Below, piece after piece: positions 24,057-36,219 of a DNA stretch of 64,000 bases (position 1 is the stretch's first letter; each line of letters opens with the position of its first letter). A model generated the notes under the pieces. That model worked only from the letters and a program-made list of their open reading frames with translations, searched no databases and was not told the origin of the DNA. The position numbers and the translations under genes are program-made. Origin of the DNA: Dryas octopetala (lineage: Eukaryota; Streptophyta; Magnoliopsida; Rosales; Rosaceae); contig OY992834.1 in NCBI GenBank assembly GCA_963921425.1, forward strand, positions 13,890,164-13,954,163. The letters run 5' to 3'.

Positions 24057-25647
24057 ATATGAATTCATAGGTTCTATGATCAGAACTTCTGGAAAAGCTC
24101 ATATATGCGTGGAATTTGAATGAGAACTAAAGATATGATAGCGTAGATACCAGTGATTAGTGTATACTTGTTTCACTGACTGGGAAGATAAAGAGATTAC
24201 ATGTAACGTAGTACAAATTAAGATGTCAGAAAGAAAAGTTAGTAGAAAGTTCTGTGGATGAGTTTTAATCATCTTTCACACATACTACTGTCCTTTTAAG
24301 GGGATGACTTGGATATACCTACTCTAAACGAAGCCTAGCAAACAATTCTGAATCATGGTGACTCATCCAAGACCATCAGGGATTTAGTTGGTATGTTCAG
24401 AAAGATTGTCAATGGCTTGGTAGAAAAATAAATCAAGAGAGTCAAGGGGTTAAAGGAATAGATGCTTCAAAGTTCAAAGTACAATTTACAGACGTGTGAA
24501 CAACTAAAGCATGACTGCATCTTTTTTGGTACATTGGGATAGGATCTAACCTATGACCTATCATAATCCTAACCATTTTCCCTACACCCTCACCACCTGG
24601 GCTAGCCCCAGACCTTACAAACTGATTTATTTTTTACAGATTAAACTACTGACGATTAACAGGACGATTAAGGTGTTTTAAGTTTGAGCTCCTAATCATT
24701 ACATTTGACCCATGTTTGAGAGCCTAAACATTCTCGTCTAAAGTTGTCTTGGGAGACGATGAAAAAGCTTAATCAAGTAAAATTTAACTTCAGAAGCATC
24801 ATAATCAATGGTAACTGCTAGAATCAATGAAAGGATACAATTGTTTTCAAAATGAAGATAACTACACTGTTGGTGGTAAATTACTAAATTAGAAATCAAA
24901 GTATGGGCTAAAACAAAGGCAACCGAGAGGCTTTTAATATATCAGTGTCATCCTCTTCAAGTTACATAAGCTTCAACAGATAACTGCCTTGAAGAAAATC
25001 CAGTCTTCTAAGGCACCTAGGCAAGAGTTTTCCTTTGATTTGGGATTTTCTGGTATGTGTCTGTGTGTTGATTTATGTGTGTGTGTAATTTATATCTGCT
25101 TCAAACAATCCATCGAGGAGGCCACATAACCTCCCAAGTTCCCAACTTGTTGGAAACAGATCTTATCTTTATAATAGTAGATTATGGGATCTTCAGAAAT
25201 CATTCCTCAGGTCTGTAGATGCATTTTTAGACAGCAGGTCAGTTGAATGGTAAAAAATTGTTAAAGAGAACAGTTGTGGAAACTGGAAACCCAAGGGAGT
25301 CCCCTGAAAAAATTTATGTTCACCTAATTATTACTGCCATTTAGGAGGGGTGATTTAACTAGTTTATTAGTGATATAAATATGTATAGTCAGATTATAAT
25401 TACGTACACGACTGAGTTAACTATTTTAAAGGTATCCAATCATGCATACAATAGATGCTCATGTTACAAAAACATCAAGTCAAATTACATCAGAAAACCT
25501 AGACTGAAACAGGTGGACCTAAACAAACATAAATGAAGCATTCTTAAAGGGTCTACTGGAAATCCATATATCCAAACTATATTAGCTCCTGACCAGTAAT
25601 GCCATTCAAGAAATGAGAGCATCCATGAAAAGGCAATATGGTATATA
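24057..25647. other. 3' flanks between convergent genes
   Basis: This carries the 3' UTR and terminator region of the MFS gene and, from the other side, of the B3 gene. No further coding signal is supported. Confidence 0.5.
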
Positions 25648-26357
25648 CTAATCTAGAACAAGGGGTTTTTCTACTGTCTCACCATTGATCTTGGCTAGAA
25701 ATTCAGATGGGATGCCACCTTTGAGAATTTGAACTCTAAACACTAGCCCCGTGCTGCTGCACTCCATGAGTTCGAACACACATGCATCTCCAACCTTCAA
25801 ATTGTTGTCGTTGACAAAATTTCTCCAGGATGGATCAAACCTTTTATGACTGGTGTGTGATCCATTATACATCATCTCCCAGTTCTTGCCCCGAAAGGTG
25901 ATAACCGTAGGGATTAAGCCAGAAGGTAGTTTCGAATGAAGTTTGGTTGGGATCACCTATTCCAAAAAATGATTATTTCAGAAAACTAGACTAAAGCTAA
26001 TAAAATGATGATCCCAAATTAGAGTAAAAGTAGCACACACTAGTTAGGGGATCTAAAGCATTATTGCCAATAACTGCAAAGACCAAAAAAAAAAAAAAAA
26101 GTGGCTCAGTGGGAGCCAAAGTATCTTTAGCTTAAAATTCAAATTGCAAATTCATTGCGTTCATTGAACAAATTGTTACTTCATTGCAATGGTCTATTGA
26201 CAAAAAAGTCTGATAATGTGATTACCATTTGGTACATGGGTTTGACATGAGATTTTGCAAGAACAACATCAAAAAAGGGTTTCCCGGAGAGGGGCCAAAA
26301 CTCATCCCCTTGCAATTCAATGGTGGCATTTGGTGTGGGTTGGGCTGGGTTTCCCAT
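25648..26357 (-). CDS. Small single-B3-domain DNA-binding protein
   Basis: Two exons, 26226-26357 and 25648-25956, joined by a GT-AG intron, encode 146 residues. The ATG at 26357 opens MGNPAQPTPN; the upstream frame has a nearby stop. The single B3 domain covers about residues 20-125: FFDVVLAKSHVKPMYQMVIP (first strand), then LPSGLIPTVITFRGKNW, WRNFVNDNNLKVGDACVFEL and VFRVQIL. B3 domains bind DNA in plant transcription factors; this short form resembles REM-type proteins, although the target is unknown. A 5' UTR exon upstream (about 26682-26800, GTACAT donor) is likely but unproven. It converges with the MFS gene. Confidence 0.85.
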
Positions 26358-26799
26358 TTCAGGATCTTCTACTTCACCAAATGGAACTTAACCAAGAAAT
26401 TATCTGCAAAAAATACAAATATGCTATCATGCTTTTGATGAAACATACCCAACAGTTCAAAACACACAAAAAAAACTATGATGAATAAGAAATCAGAAAC
26501 AAAATGCATGATAAAAATATGAAAAGGAAAAGCTATTAGTATAAGAATACGAGATTATGAATAAGAAGGAGAAAAGCTTACGCATTTTTCATCTAATTGA
26601 CAGTGCAATGAGTGCTTAGCATACTAGGTGAACGATAAAGCCTAGACATCAGATAATCTGTAACCAACTTGAAGGATGTACCTTTGAAGATCTGGCGGGG
26701 AGTGTTGTGCTAAGGTGATAGTAGCCGAGTTACTGAGAGAGCGAGGAGGAAGAGACAATCAGCAGCCAAAAGGGCAAACAAGTGAAAAACGAGAGGAAG

Positions 26800-27380
26800 G
26801 AAAAATAAAAAGACAAATGATACTTTTGGTTTACTTTTAATAAAAATTTCTCCTCTGGTTTTGTTTTGTTTTGTTTTTTTTAAACAATTCCAATCGTATA
26901 ACTCATTAACTCCAATACGATATGAATTAAATCAACATTGTTAACACCGTTTAAATGGTTGACATAAAACTGGATATGCATCACAGATTCACAAGTGATT
27001 GACAATTTGGACGTCTTACTCCACCTAAATTTTTTATATAAGTCCTACTCTATATTGAACACAATTAGTTTGAAAAAAACTAAGGTTTTTTAATGCCAAA
27101 TTGATTGGGGTTTAAAGGTAGGCAGAGACTTAAGTAGGCATTCAGGTGGTAAGATATTCGCACTCACGTGCTGCCACTTTAGATTTTCTGTTAATAATTT
27201 AAACGAGATTTATAAGTTGAATTTAATACTATCATATTGGAAATACAAATTACTAAAATATATATATGACTAAAATAAAAATTTCATGAAAGCACATGAA
27301 CCAAAAATGCTATTTGACCAAAAACATATTAGAAAATATCATGAGGGTTTACTAGTAATGTTATTTGACCAAAAACATAT
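26800..27380. other. Upstream flank of the B3 gene; partial tandem duplication next to the MULE
   Basis: Mostly AT-rich. At 27311-27389 a unit containing TATTTGACCAAAAACATATT occurs twice. The second copy is cut by the Mutator-like element at 27390 and resumes at 33175. Confidence 0.65.
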
Positions 27381-27389
27381 TAGAAAATA

Positions 27390-27572
27390 GAGTAAATTAC
27401 AATTTAGTACCACAATTTTACATGTTGTTTCAAGTTAGTATTCTAATTTTGAAAACTTGCAAAAAAGTATCTCAACTTTCATTTTGTGTCAAAATAGTAC
27501 CTCCGTTAGTTTTTCTATCAATAAGGGCGTTATCTGCTGACGTGACACTCTTGTCGCCCACGCGTGGCGCTG
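27390..27572 (+). repeat. Left TIR of the MULE
   Basis: Matches the reverse complement of 32992-33174 at roughly 85-90% by eye, including TCAAAATAGTACCTCCGTTA and ATAAGGGCGTTATCTGCTGA. GC-richer toward the interior. Confidence 0.92.
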
Positions 27573-27763
27573 ACGTGTATCCATGTAAGCCCTTATCTGC
27601 ATCTAACTCTTGCCACGTCAGATTAACATCATAAAAAATAAAATAAAAAATTCAGATAAGTGATGTACTAGAGCATGTCGTTGCAGGTAATCCTCTCTTT
27701 CTTCTTTCCCTCTAAGATTTTCTGTATTGCTTCAAAGAATGCAGCATTCATGAGTGAAGACCC

Positions 27764-28416
27764 ATGAAATCCAAGCACCGAATAAAAGAGCAGGATCCAA
27801 ATCAAGGGAGGCCCATTCTAAATCTAAGATTTTCTCCCTCCGAAAATTCCAGAATAGGTAAGTGATGGTGGTTGATTTGAAGATTTAAACCATTAATCTT
27901 CCTCATCCTCTTTCTCTTTTGCTTCCGCTTTCTCTTTCTTATTGTCTTAACTTGGTTTTTTTGTTTCTATTTTTTCAGTTCCCGTTTGTTTCAAATGGGT
28001 TTCCTTTTGGTTTTCATTTGCAACAAGGAGGGTGTCAGTTTTGGGATTGGATGAATCTCCCCATGTGCGAGCGTTCGAAGGTGATCATACCAGGACTTTC
28101 GAGGAGGTTAACCATTATTGAAGATGAATTGAGAATTGTTCGAAGGAGGAATAAAATATTTTGGGGCGTGATGGCGTTGTCTTGGTTGATTTCATTTTGT
28201 TTCTATGCTAAATCTGATTATCTTGTAGTGCTTTTTTTTTTTTTTGGTTCCTTTGTCTGTTTTGGCTCCACTAACATAACTCTACTTGGCACTGGCAGTA
28301 ACGGGTTTTGGTTGTTTTGGATGTTCTTAACCCCTTGTAACAATGTAACTTATGCAATTTCAATTGCTGCATTTTCAATTTATGCAATTTCCTCATCATT
28401 ATGCAAATTGAGTTAA
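27764..28416 (+). CDS. Small MULE-borne protein: GRF-like half finger plus membrane segments
   Basis: Proposed exons 27764-27857 (donor GTAAGT) and 28028-28416 give 160 residues. Exon 2 encodes GGCQFWDWMNLPMCERSKVI and then a short basic helix, matching the second half of GRF-type zinc-finger proteins of the At4g04775-like kind, where a C-x(n)-FxW and PMC pair completes the finger. The first half is poor: GRP is present at the expected place, but the usual CxC motif upstream is missing. The C-terminal part has one or two hydrophobic membrane-like stretches. Such ORFs are common passengers of plant MULEs. It may be a decayed remnant; no role in transposition is established. Confidence 0.55.
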
Positions 28417-29085
28417 GCTAATTTGATACAAAATGTACAATGAAATAACCCTCAATTGCAACGTACTGCCATTTTTATGGCTACTATTTACTTTTGATGC
28501 TTGCTATTTAATTTTGCTTCTGATGGCTTTGGATTACATATGTTGCTAAGTAGCTACACATTATGTATGCCGTCACATTATGCTGCTAAATAATAGATGA
28601 AGTTAGTATGTACACAAAATGATAAAAATTCACCTAATTGCACAATTCACTATTTACTAAACCTTGAAACAAAATTAACTTAGTTTAAGTACCTAATTAA
28701 ACAAAGTTCTCCAAAATCAATAAAAGTTTTCTAATCGGACAAAATTTAAGTGCACCATTACTGAAATTACAACAAAATGAAACCAAATAATTTGCATAAA
28801 ATGATGGACAATATATGGGTCAACTATATCCAAATACCCTGAAATTTAATCCAATAATATCCAAATTTGAAACAACAAATTGTGCCAAAATGTCTGCTCC
28901 AAACTAAAAGTACTTCCCCAAATTGTACCAAAATGCCTGCAAAGAAGATTCATCTACACCAAAAACAGTATCTTCCATTTAACATATATCCAAAATGTCA
29001 ACTTCCACCAAGTTTCTATTCAAAAATCTTTAAACTGCTGCACATATATCCAAACTATCAAATCAGAATTAGTAAACCCCATTCA

Positions 29086-32000
29086 TTATGATGGTTGTGT
29101 TGTAGGTGGTGGATCAAAGGAGATGGAGATTTGGGAAGAGCTAATTTCCTGGGAAGCACTTGTTGCTTGTGAAGCCCTTGTATCCTAAGAAGTCCTTGTT
29201 GCCTACATAAAATGAGAGAAAGACATTGTAAATGCATTGGTGACTGGTTTATGTCAAACACAAAGGCAAGTTAATGGTAATACCTTTAATCTTTTGTTCT
29301 TCCTCTCTCTTGTAGGAACAGACGTGCTTGGTGCAGGCCTTTCTCTAGGGGGCCTGTGCCTATGACATGTCCTTGCATTGTGCCCGGTATTATTGCAATG
29401 GCTACACTTTACGGTAACTTGCTCCTGCCTCCCTAGATTTGTGAGGTCACTTAAGTTTGATGTCTGCTCATTTGCAGATTTTTTTTCCTCTTCATTCGTG
29501 GCCTTCCTGGCTGCCTATTGTATTGTGGGGGAGATATTTTAACATTGTTAGTTACTTCCCACAATCCTGACCCATTCACAGGGTTGATCAAACACTGGTA
29601 CGCCTCTAAGTATCTAGCCTTAGTATAGAAAGGGTCCAAATAGTCTTATGGTTTCAATAGCATAAACTTCATTGCTGCCACTGCATGGATGCATGGGATA
29701 CCAGTTAAATCAAATCTTCTACATGAGCAAGCATGTGCTTTCAAGTCAACAATGTATTGAAAAGTTCCTCCAGCCCCCACTTGGTACCTATCGCCTCCAT
29801 TCCAAGTGGCCACACATGATGAGCTGCCAACCTTGTTATCCTCTACCTTCTTTTTTATTTTTGGGCAGATACCCCCCACATAATTCATCATTTTGTCCCT
29901 TCTAACCTGGATCCTTTTCATTAACATTGTCCTAATCATTTCAAGCATGGTTAGTATTGGTTTGCTCCTAGCCTTCAAAATCACAGAATTGAAGCTTTCA
30001 AAGAGATTGTTTAAAAGCATGTCACACTTGGAAAAGGTGCTGAAATGTGACCTGCTCCAATGCTCAGCTGGTCTTGCCATCAACCAATTGTATGCACCAT
30101 CATCCAGTTTTTTTACATCATCCATTGCCTTCTTGAAGAATATCGGTGTAGTAGCCCTTGCACAATTCCACAGTGCATCCTTCAACGCCTTACCTTTGTA
30201 CAATGCATTGAAATTTGTGTACAGATGCCTGACACAAAAACGATGATGAGCGTTGGGCAAAACATCTTGTAGTGCTGGTATTAACCCCTTTTGTTGGTCA
30301 GAAATAAATGTCCAACCATTTGTATTGACAATCCCAATATCATATGCCAGCAAGTCCAAAAACCAACTCCAAGAGTCCTTATTTTCTATCTCAACATATG
30401 CATAAGCTATGACCCATGTTTCTTCATTCCCATCTACCCCAATTGCTGAAAGGAGTTGACCACCAAATGACCCCTTCAGATGGCAGCCATCTAGTCCAAC
30501 TAAAGGTCTGCAACCTCTTATGAAGCCCTCCTTGCAGGCACCTAAACACATGTATAACCTTAGAAACTTGCCTTCATCCAATATAATCTTGCACGTGTTG
30601 CCAAGGTTTGTTCTTTTTATCTCTTCACAGTAATCCTTTAGTCTTCTATATTGCTCAGCATGGGATCCTTCAATTATTTTTTTGGCATGTTGCAATGCTT
30701 TGTAACCTTTTATCTTTGATACCTTCACATTCCACTCAGATTCAACTGTCTGTATGAATGAGTCCACAAGCCATGTAGGATTTTGCTTGATCCTCTCAAT
30801 ATATTTCACTGTTATCCATCTACAAAAAACATTATTGTTATCATGCATTCTCCCACATACATGATGTTTGTATAATTTTTTGATCTGCAAGCTAGAATGA
30901 TTATACATCTTCCCAACCCTCATTTTCTAAGGGCAACCCTCTATACACTTAACATGCAGTTTAAATAATTCATTTCTAGTGAATCGTATTTTCGCAAAAC
31001 CATTTTTAATTGAGTACTCTCTGACAGCAACTCTGAACACTTTTGCATCTTTGAGTATGAGTCCAATAACAAACTGTGGGTCTGCCATATCAGTTGCAGG
31101 GTTGAACTCGGGGTATCTTCTATGTTGAACATCCTCATCATCTGACCCATGTACAGACTCAAGCTCCTCAGTGTTGTAACCCTTCTCCACATCATCTAGA
31201 ACCTCCAAATTTAAATCTTCCAATATCCTTGAACTTGAAGGAATATCTTTAGTAGTTCCTCCCTGAGTGGTCCTCGCATTCCCCTCCCCTTCCCTTGCAT
31301 TATCATCAATTTCACATTGCTCATCCACAAACCTTCTAAAAGTGGGATGATCATCATCTAGACCATAATCCTCATCAAAAAAATTTGCTACTTCATTTGG
31401 GGCTGCTTCACCGATTACATATGTTTGAGGGGCTTGCTCACCACTAATTGCCACTGTTTGGTCACATATAGCATCACCAGCTGCCACTGTTTGGTCACCT
31501 TGCTCACCACCAGTTACCTTATCAACATATGACTTATGTCTTAATAAATTCTCGTCTGGGGTTAAGTGCTCAAAGTATAGGTTTATAATTGAACAGTCTT
31601 TCCCCAAAAAATTACTCATGTGCACCACATCTTTATCACACTCCAGACACTTCAGCCCATTTTCAAACTCAACCCTAGGAATCTTGTAGTGGTACAAGAT
31701 AACTGACCCCCCATAACCCAACTTCTCAGCCATGTCATCAATGTCTGTTAATAACATCAGGTCTTTATCACAGTTGTCAACCCATGTTATATTACCTCCT
31801 TTATAATCTGTGTCTATCAATTCTCCAGCATGGTATAATTGAATAGAGAATCTTTCAGGAATGTCTATACACAGAAAAAACAAAAAACTAAAGTTAGGAA
31901 CATTTGAAAGTTTAAAGTAGTGCACTGTACACACACATGCACTTTAATCACACACACATTCACTTTAATTAATCACACACACATTTACTTTAATTAATCA

Positions 32001-32599
32001 CATTAATTAACACTGTACACACACATTCACTTTAATCACACACACACATGCACGTTAATGTTGCCACAATCATATTCAACAACCCTTTTTTAAAGTCTTT
32101 ATCAGGAGACAAAAAAGACCACAAGATGGTGGTGAATGCAACACTACTGTTTTTAATCCTAGGCAAGACTTGAAACACAAATTAACCATATTTGAATGGT
32201 TACATAAATTAACCACACACAATTTATTCTATAGCCTTTTTTGTTTTGTTTTTTCTCAAGGGACAAGTAGGACCGCAAGACAGTAGTGAATGCAACAACA
32301 TTCTTGGACCACCAACCAGTCAACACCCAATTTATTAATCCAACAACAAACAGCCAAGCATTTGACATTAAAAATTACACAACCAACATGAAAATACCCA
32401 AATACCCAGACACATGAGATGCATAAAACCCAGCACCGAGAATACCCATTACCAAACAAGCAACACAGACCACAAAGAAAGTCCATTAAACCTATTAAAA
32501 AAAAAAAATCCATTTCGTGCTTTGAAATCGTAGAAAAATGATTTGCTTACCATATATAACAATTTTGTTGTCATCTGTTGCTCGAAAAGCCCAACCCAT
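29086..32599 (-). pseudogene. MULE transposase gene, three exons, decayed
   Basis: Exons 32551-32599, 29284-31864 and 29086-29202. Domains in order: an N-terminal PB1-like region (MGWAFRATDDNKIVIYD, then RFSIQLYHAGELIDTDYKGG); an acidic linker; the MuDR DNA-binding domain (FVIGLILKDAKVFRVAVREY); the MULE transposase core with catalytic aspartates in VGLDGCHLKG and ISDQQKGL; a SWIM zinc finger (CSCRRFDLTGIPCIHA); and a CCHC knuckle (CSHCNNTGHNARTC). Lesions: TAG at 30927-30929 where families have Trp after GCP; TAA at 29646-29648; a frameshift at an A run near 29479-29486; TAG at 29185-29187 in the last exon. The intact gene would encode a protein of about 900 residues. Confidence 0.9.
31865..32550 (-). 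repeat. Transposase intron 1 with CA-rich repeats
   Basis: The intron separates the 49-nt first exon from the main exon. Near 31927-32060, phrases such as CACACACATTCACTTTAAT repeat with variation about five times. Confidence 0.75.
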
Positions 32600-32991
32600 G
32601 ATGCACGACAATCAATTTCGTTCTAGGGTTTTGAATCGTCGATCGTGGGATTGAATTTGGGGTTTTTGGATTATGGGTTTTAGGGAATCAGGGATCCATG
32701 GTTTTGGGGGAAAAGAAGAAGGTCCAGGCGCGATTTGGTGGGGAAGAAGGAGGAAGTCCAAATGTGATTTGGTGGGGAAGAAGAAGAAGGTCCAACGAGA
32801 TTTGGTGGGGAAGGTCGTGCGATTTGTGTTTAATTAATTCTCTTTCTTTTTTCTTTGTCTGTTTAATAATTATTTATTTTCTGTTTAGTTATTTAGTTGT
32901 TTTTAAACTACTGATGTGTAAAGATTTTTGGAGGGCTAAAGGCAGGTAAGGGCTGACATGGCAATTTTAGAAGAGAACTGTGACGATACAT

Positions 32992-33174
32992 TAGCGCCAT
33001 GCGTGGGCGACAAGAGTGCCACGTCAGCAGATAACGCCCTTATTGACAAAAAAACTAACGGAGGTACTATTTTGACACAAAATGAAAGTTAAGATACTTT
33101 TTTGTAAGTTTTCAAAGTTGGGGTACTAACTTCAAACAACATATAATGTTGAGGTACTAAATTGTAATTTGCTC
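32992..33174 (-). repeat. Right TIR of the MULE
   Basis: Inverted partner of 27390-27572. TAGAAAATA follows directly. The first transposase exon starts about 390 bp inward, so this TIR probably holds its promoter. Confidence 0.92.
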
Positions 33175-33183
33175 TAGAAAATA

Positions 33184-34266
33184 TCATGAGGGTTTACTAG
33201 TACCTTTTCGAGAAAATATTTTTGTCTAGGAACTTCAATTTGTACCCTAAAACCTGTTACTATATCCAAAATTATTTGTTTGTAATCTCTAAAACTCAAT
33301 ATCACCCTTTCTACAACATTAAAAAATATATATATATATATATATATATCAGATATGCAAAAACACCAAGTGTCCGGCAAGGTTGTAGCCTACCCTTATT
33401 CTTCAGCAAGATTTACACAAAGTAAAAAAAACTTTAAAATAATAAAAAGTAGGGTCTATTAGATTGTAGGGTCCGACAACTAAATTTGTTGGTGTAAAAG
33501 ACAATCAGCCAAGTAAGTTGAGCTAAAAGCTAAAATTCAAATAAGGCTATGATTAATGGGTGAGAGTGAGAGTTAGTCTTAACTATCAGTAGTTGATTAA
33601 TGGGCCGGAGGTTGAGAGTTAGACTAACAGAGGGTAATATTTGAGATTGATTTATGCAAAACTTGAAAGTGAGAGTTTGAGTGAGAGTGGGGTCCACCGA
33701 ATAATATCACATGCAGATGGGGATGGCTGAGAGAAAGTGGGGTGGTGAAATTCCTTCCCAACCCTTCTGTCATAAATTTATTATTGTTTTATTGTGTTGG
33801 TATTAAATTAAATGCAAGGGGTAGATTTGGAAAAATGAGGAGATGTGAAAAGCAGCCAACAAGTGACTAGCCCATGTGACAGAAGCTGATTGACGCACCA
33901 TGAGAACGCGTGCGTGACACGGACGGTCAAGATCTATGCACTGTTGCGGATCAACGGTCCAGATCTTTGGACTGTTTTTTTTTTTTTTGAAAATAGCCCT
34001 TACACGTGGCGCATATCTGACCATCTAAATTAATTACCTTTGGTGATTAACGACTGCAAATAAATGACTGTTATAATTATGATTACAAAATATATAAAAA
34101 ATTCAAAAAAAATTCAAAAAAAATTCAGAATAATTTAATAAAATTTCCAACAGCTATTTCATCACCTGTCCTATAAATTGAGCATTCATATCTCATTTTT
34201 TTCACACATCTATCTATCATTTTCACTCACCCATATTGTAGAAAAATTTTCTTTGCAATTTCAATC
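33184..34266. other. Intergenic, upstream of a Harbinger-type ORF remnant
   Basis: AT-rich with a TA microsatellite near 33327-33350. The final 150 bp or so resemble the leader of the ORF remnant at 34267. No gene is supported. Confidence 0.5.
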
Positions 34267-34377
34267 ATGGTAAAGGTCCCAATTGGTCTAATGGTGAAGA
34301 GGTAGCTCTAATTGAAGCTTGGATGAAGCTTTCTGAAGATTGTGTTATCGGCTCCCATCAAAGAAATGCCGGTTTTG
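34267..34377 (+). pseudogene. Fragment of a PIF/Harbinger-associated Myb-like ORF
   Basis: About 37 codons: after ATGG a lost base shifts the frame, and GKGPNWSNGEEVALIEAWMK then reads, followed by LSEDCVIGSHQRN. This is the start of the plant Harbinger ORF1 / GST-T3-like family (tryptophan-rich, usually EEDxALxxAWxxxSED). It is cut off where the TIR element at 34390 begins. Family assignment is from memory. Confidence 0.6.
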
Positions 34378-34389
34378 TACAACCGTTAG

Positions 34390-36219
34390 GCCTTCCACAA
34401 TGGGGATATCCAAATTTTGTTACCCAAAACCCATTTTGGGTCACAAATAGTGTTGTTACCCATTTCTCACAGTAATGGTGCTGTGACCCATTTTGGGTAA
34501 TAGTATCTTACACATATTTAAAATATGGCTAATATTGATTAAGTGATATTTAATTTATAATTTAAAACTCAAATAATTATAAAAATTATACCATTGGTCT
34601 TATTTTAATGAGATCTTTAAAATAAGGTCAATATTGAATATATTTAAAATAAGGAAATTTCATAAATTAGACAACATAAGCCATACAACATTGGAACTTC
34701 AACAACCATAAACAACAAGAGCAACACGATAATTTAAAGAAAAAACAACAACAACAACTGCATTCAACATAACAGAAAATGAAGCGAAGTTCTTATTCGG
34801 AGTCCGATGACGAAGAATTGACACCCACGTAATTATACCAATCTGAGATCTTCTGTTCGGTTCCACACTCGTCACATGCTTGAACGGGAGGGTTTTTCCC
34901 ACAAGTGCATGGCACGGGTGGTTTAGGCTCTGGTAGGTGGTTTAACCATTGGTGGTGAAGATTTGGGTGATTGACCAAATCCTTGAGCTCCAATCTCATG
35001 CAAAATTCACACAAAGGGACCAAAATAACATCCGAACACTTGCAGAACCTCCAGTCTGGTTCTTTTGCACGCTTCATCATTAAACAATAATCGCACAATG
35101 GAGCAGCACAATTAGGGAGGCACTTACACAAGCTTTGATCGCACTTTTGTTTGGAGCTCTCACCGGCGCCTTACTTGGAGCTCTCACCGACGCCTTGCTT
35201 AGAGCTCTCATCGACACCTTGCTCAGAGAAGGAAGCCATTTCTAAACGATAGTTATGTGGATGTGTTGGCCTACTAGTTAAACCTTGGTATTTATAGGGG
35301 AAAAAAACATGATAACTTGCCCATTGGATTCCCTAATGGATTCACAGATACTCGAATCTCACATGTGAAGCAACAATGTTGTGCATGGGATGAAGTGTGA
35401 AGTAAGTGTATGGTCTTGTCATTGGTTGAGTGAATTATTTTGCAAGCATGTGATGGTTGTGTCATGTCAAGTCAGCTAAGGGAAATAAATGTCTTTATTT
35501 CATTTCACAAACTGCAATTGACAAATACAAACACACTTAAACGGCAAACACAAAGACAAGAAACAAACTTCGAAAATAAACAACGAAGATTAACCTAACA
35601 TACGAAGATAAACCTAACATACGATAATGAGAACAACATTGATGAACCATGATTCTGATCTCAATGTGTTGGTGCAAGTGGTTGGTTCCCTTCTCGGATC
35701 CAATGTATTAGTTATTTTAGTGTGATTTTCTTCATATGTTTGTCGTCGTTCGTTTTAAGTTTATGTACTTGTTCCAGTTTTTAGTTATTTTAGTATGATT
35801 TCCTTTATATGTTTGTCGTCGTTCGTATTATAAAATACAATAAATTGTGTTGTGTTTACCATTTTTTTACATTTTAAACTTTAAAAAATATCAAACAACT
35901 TGAAATATATAATTTATAATTTGGGCCATAAAATTATAAATCCAAATATATTCAATATTGACCTTATATTAAAGATCTCTTTAAAATAAAACCAATGATA
36001 TAATTTTTATAAATATTTAAGTTATAAATTATAAATTAACCATCACTTAATCTAAATTAGGCTTAATTTAATTAGTTACAACTGTAATACTCTCAGCACC
36101 ACTGCAGCTTCAGCACATATTACTATCACTCTCAGATCACAAAATCACTTTTCAGACCATAAAATCACTTTTCAGGCCATGTATTACACTTACTCTCACT
36201 CTCACCACTGTGGATAGCC
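34390..36219. mobile_element. TIR element with long sub-terminal inverted repeats
   Basis: Ends are GGCCTTCCACAATGG and, reverse-complemented, GGCTATCCACAGTGG. Inside, about 34515-34650 and 35930-36060 are inverted copies sharing GATTAAGTGAT, TAATTTATAATTTA and AAGGTCAATATTGAATATAT. Flanking triplets are TTA and TAA, so no perfect 3-bp duplication is seen; class is uncertain (Harbinger or hAT-like). It carries a cysteine-repeat ORF on the minus strand. Two copies of a GTTTGTCGTCGTTCGT phrase lie near 35742-35830. Confidence 0.65.
34793..35239 (-). pseudogene. Small protein with three C-x-C-x8-C-x2-C modules, one nonsense codon
   Basis: From ATG 35239 to stop 34793 the frame covers 148 codons, broken only by TAA at 35171-35173 (codon 23). 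The N-terminus has three near-repeats around ESSKQG; the third carries the stop where the others have CAA. After it come three spaced modules: CKCLPNCAAPLCDYC, CKCSDVILVPLCEFC and CTCGKNPPVQACDEC, each with four cysteines at the same spacing, suggesting small zinc ribbons. An acidic SSSSDSE tail ends it. I do not recognise the family. It lies inside the 34390-36219 element. Confidence 0.6.

Larger units (their letters stand above)
27390..33174 (-). mobile_element. Mutator-like element (MULE), 5.8 kb
   Basis: TIRs of about 183 bp (27390-27572 and 32992-33174) begin GAGTAAATTACAATTTAG on the left and GAGCAAATTACAATTTAG on the right. The flanks 27381-27389 and 33175-33183 are both TAGAAAATA, the 9-bp target duplication typical of Mutator. 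Inside are a three-exon transposase gene on the minus strand and a two-exon GRF-like membrane ORF on the plus strand next to the left TIR. The transposase has three nonsense codons and one frameshift, so this copy is probably not autonomous. Confidence 0.93.
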
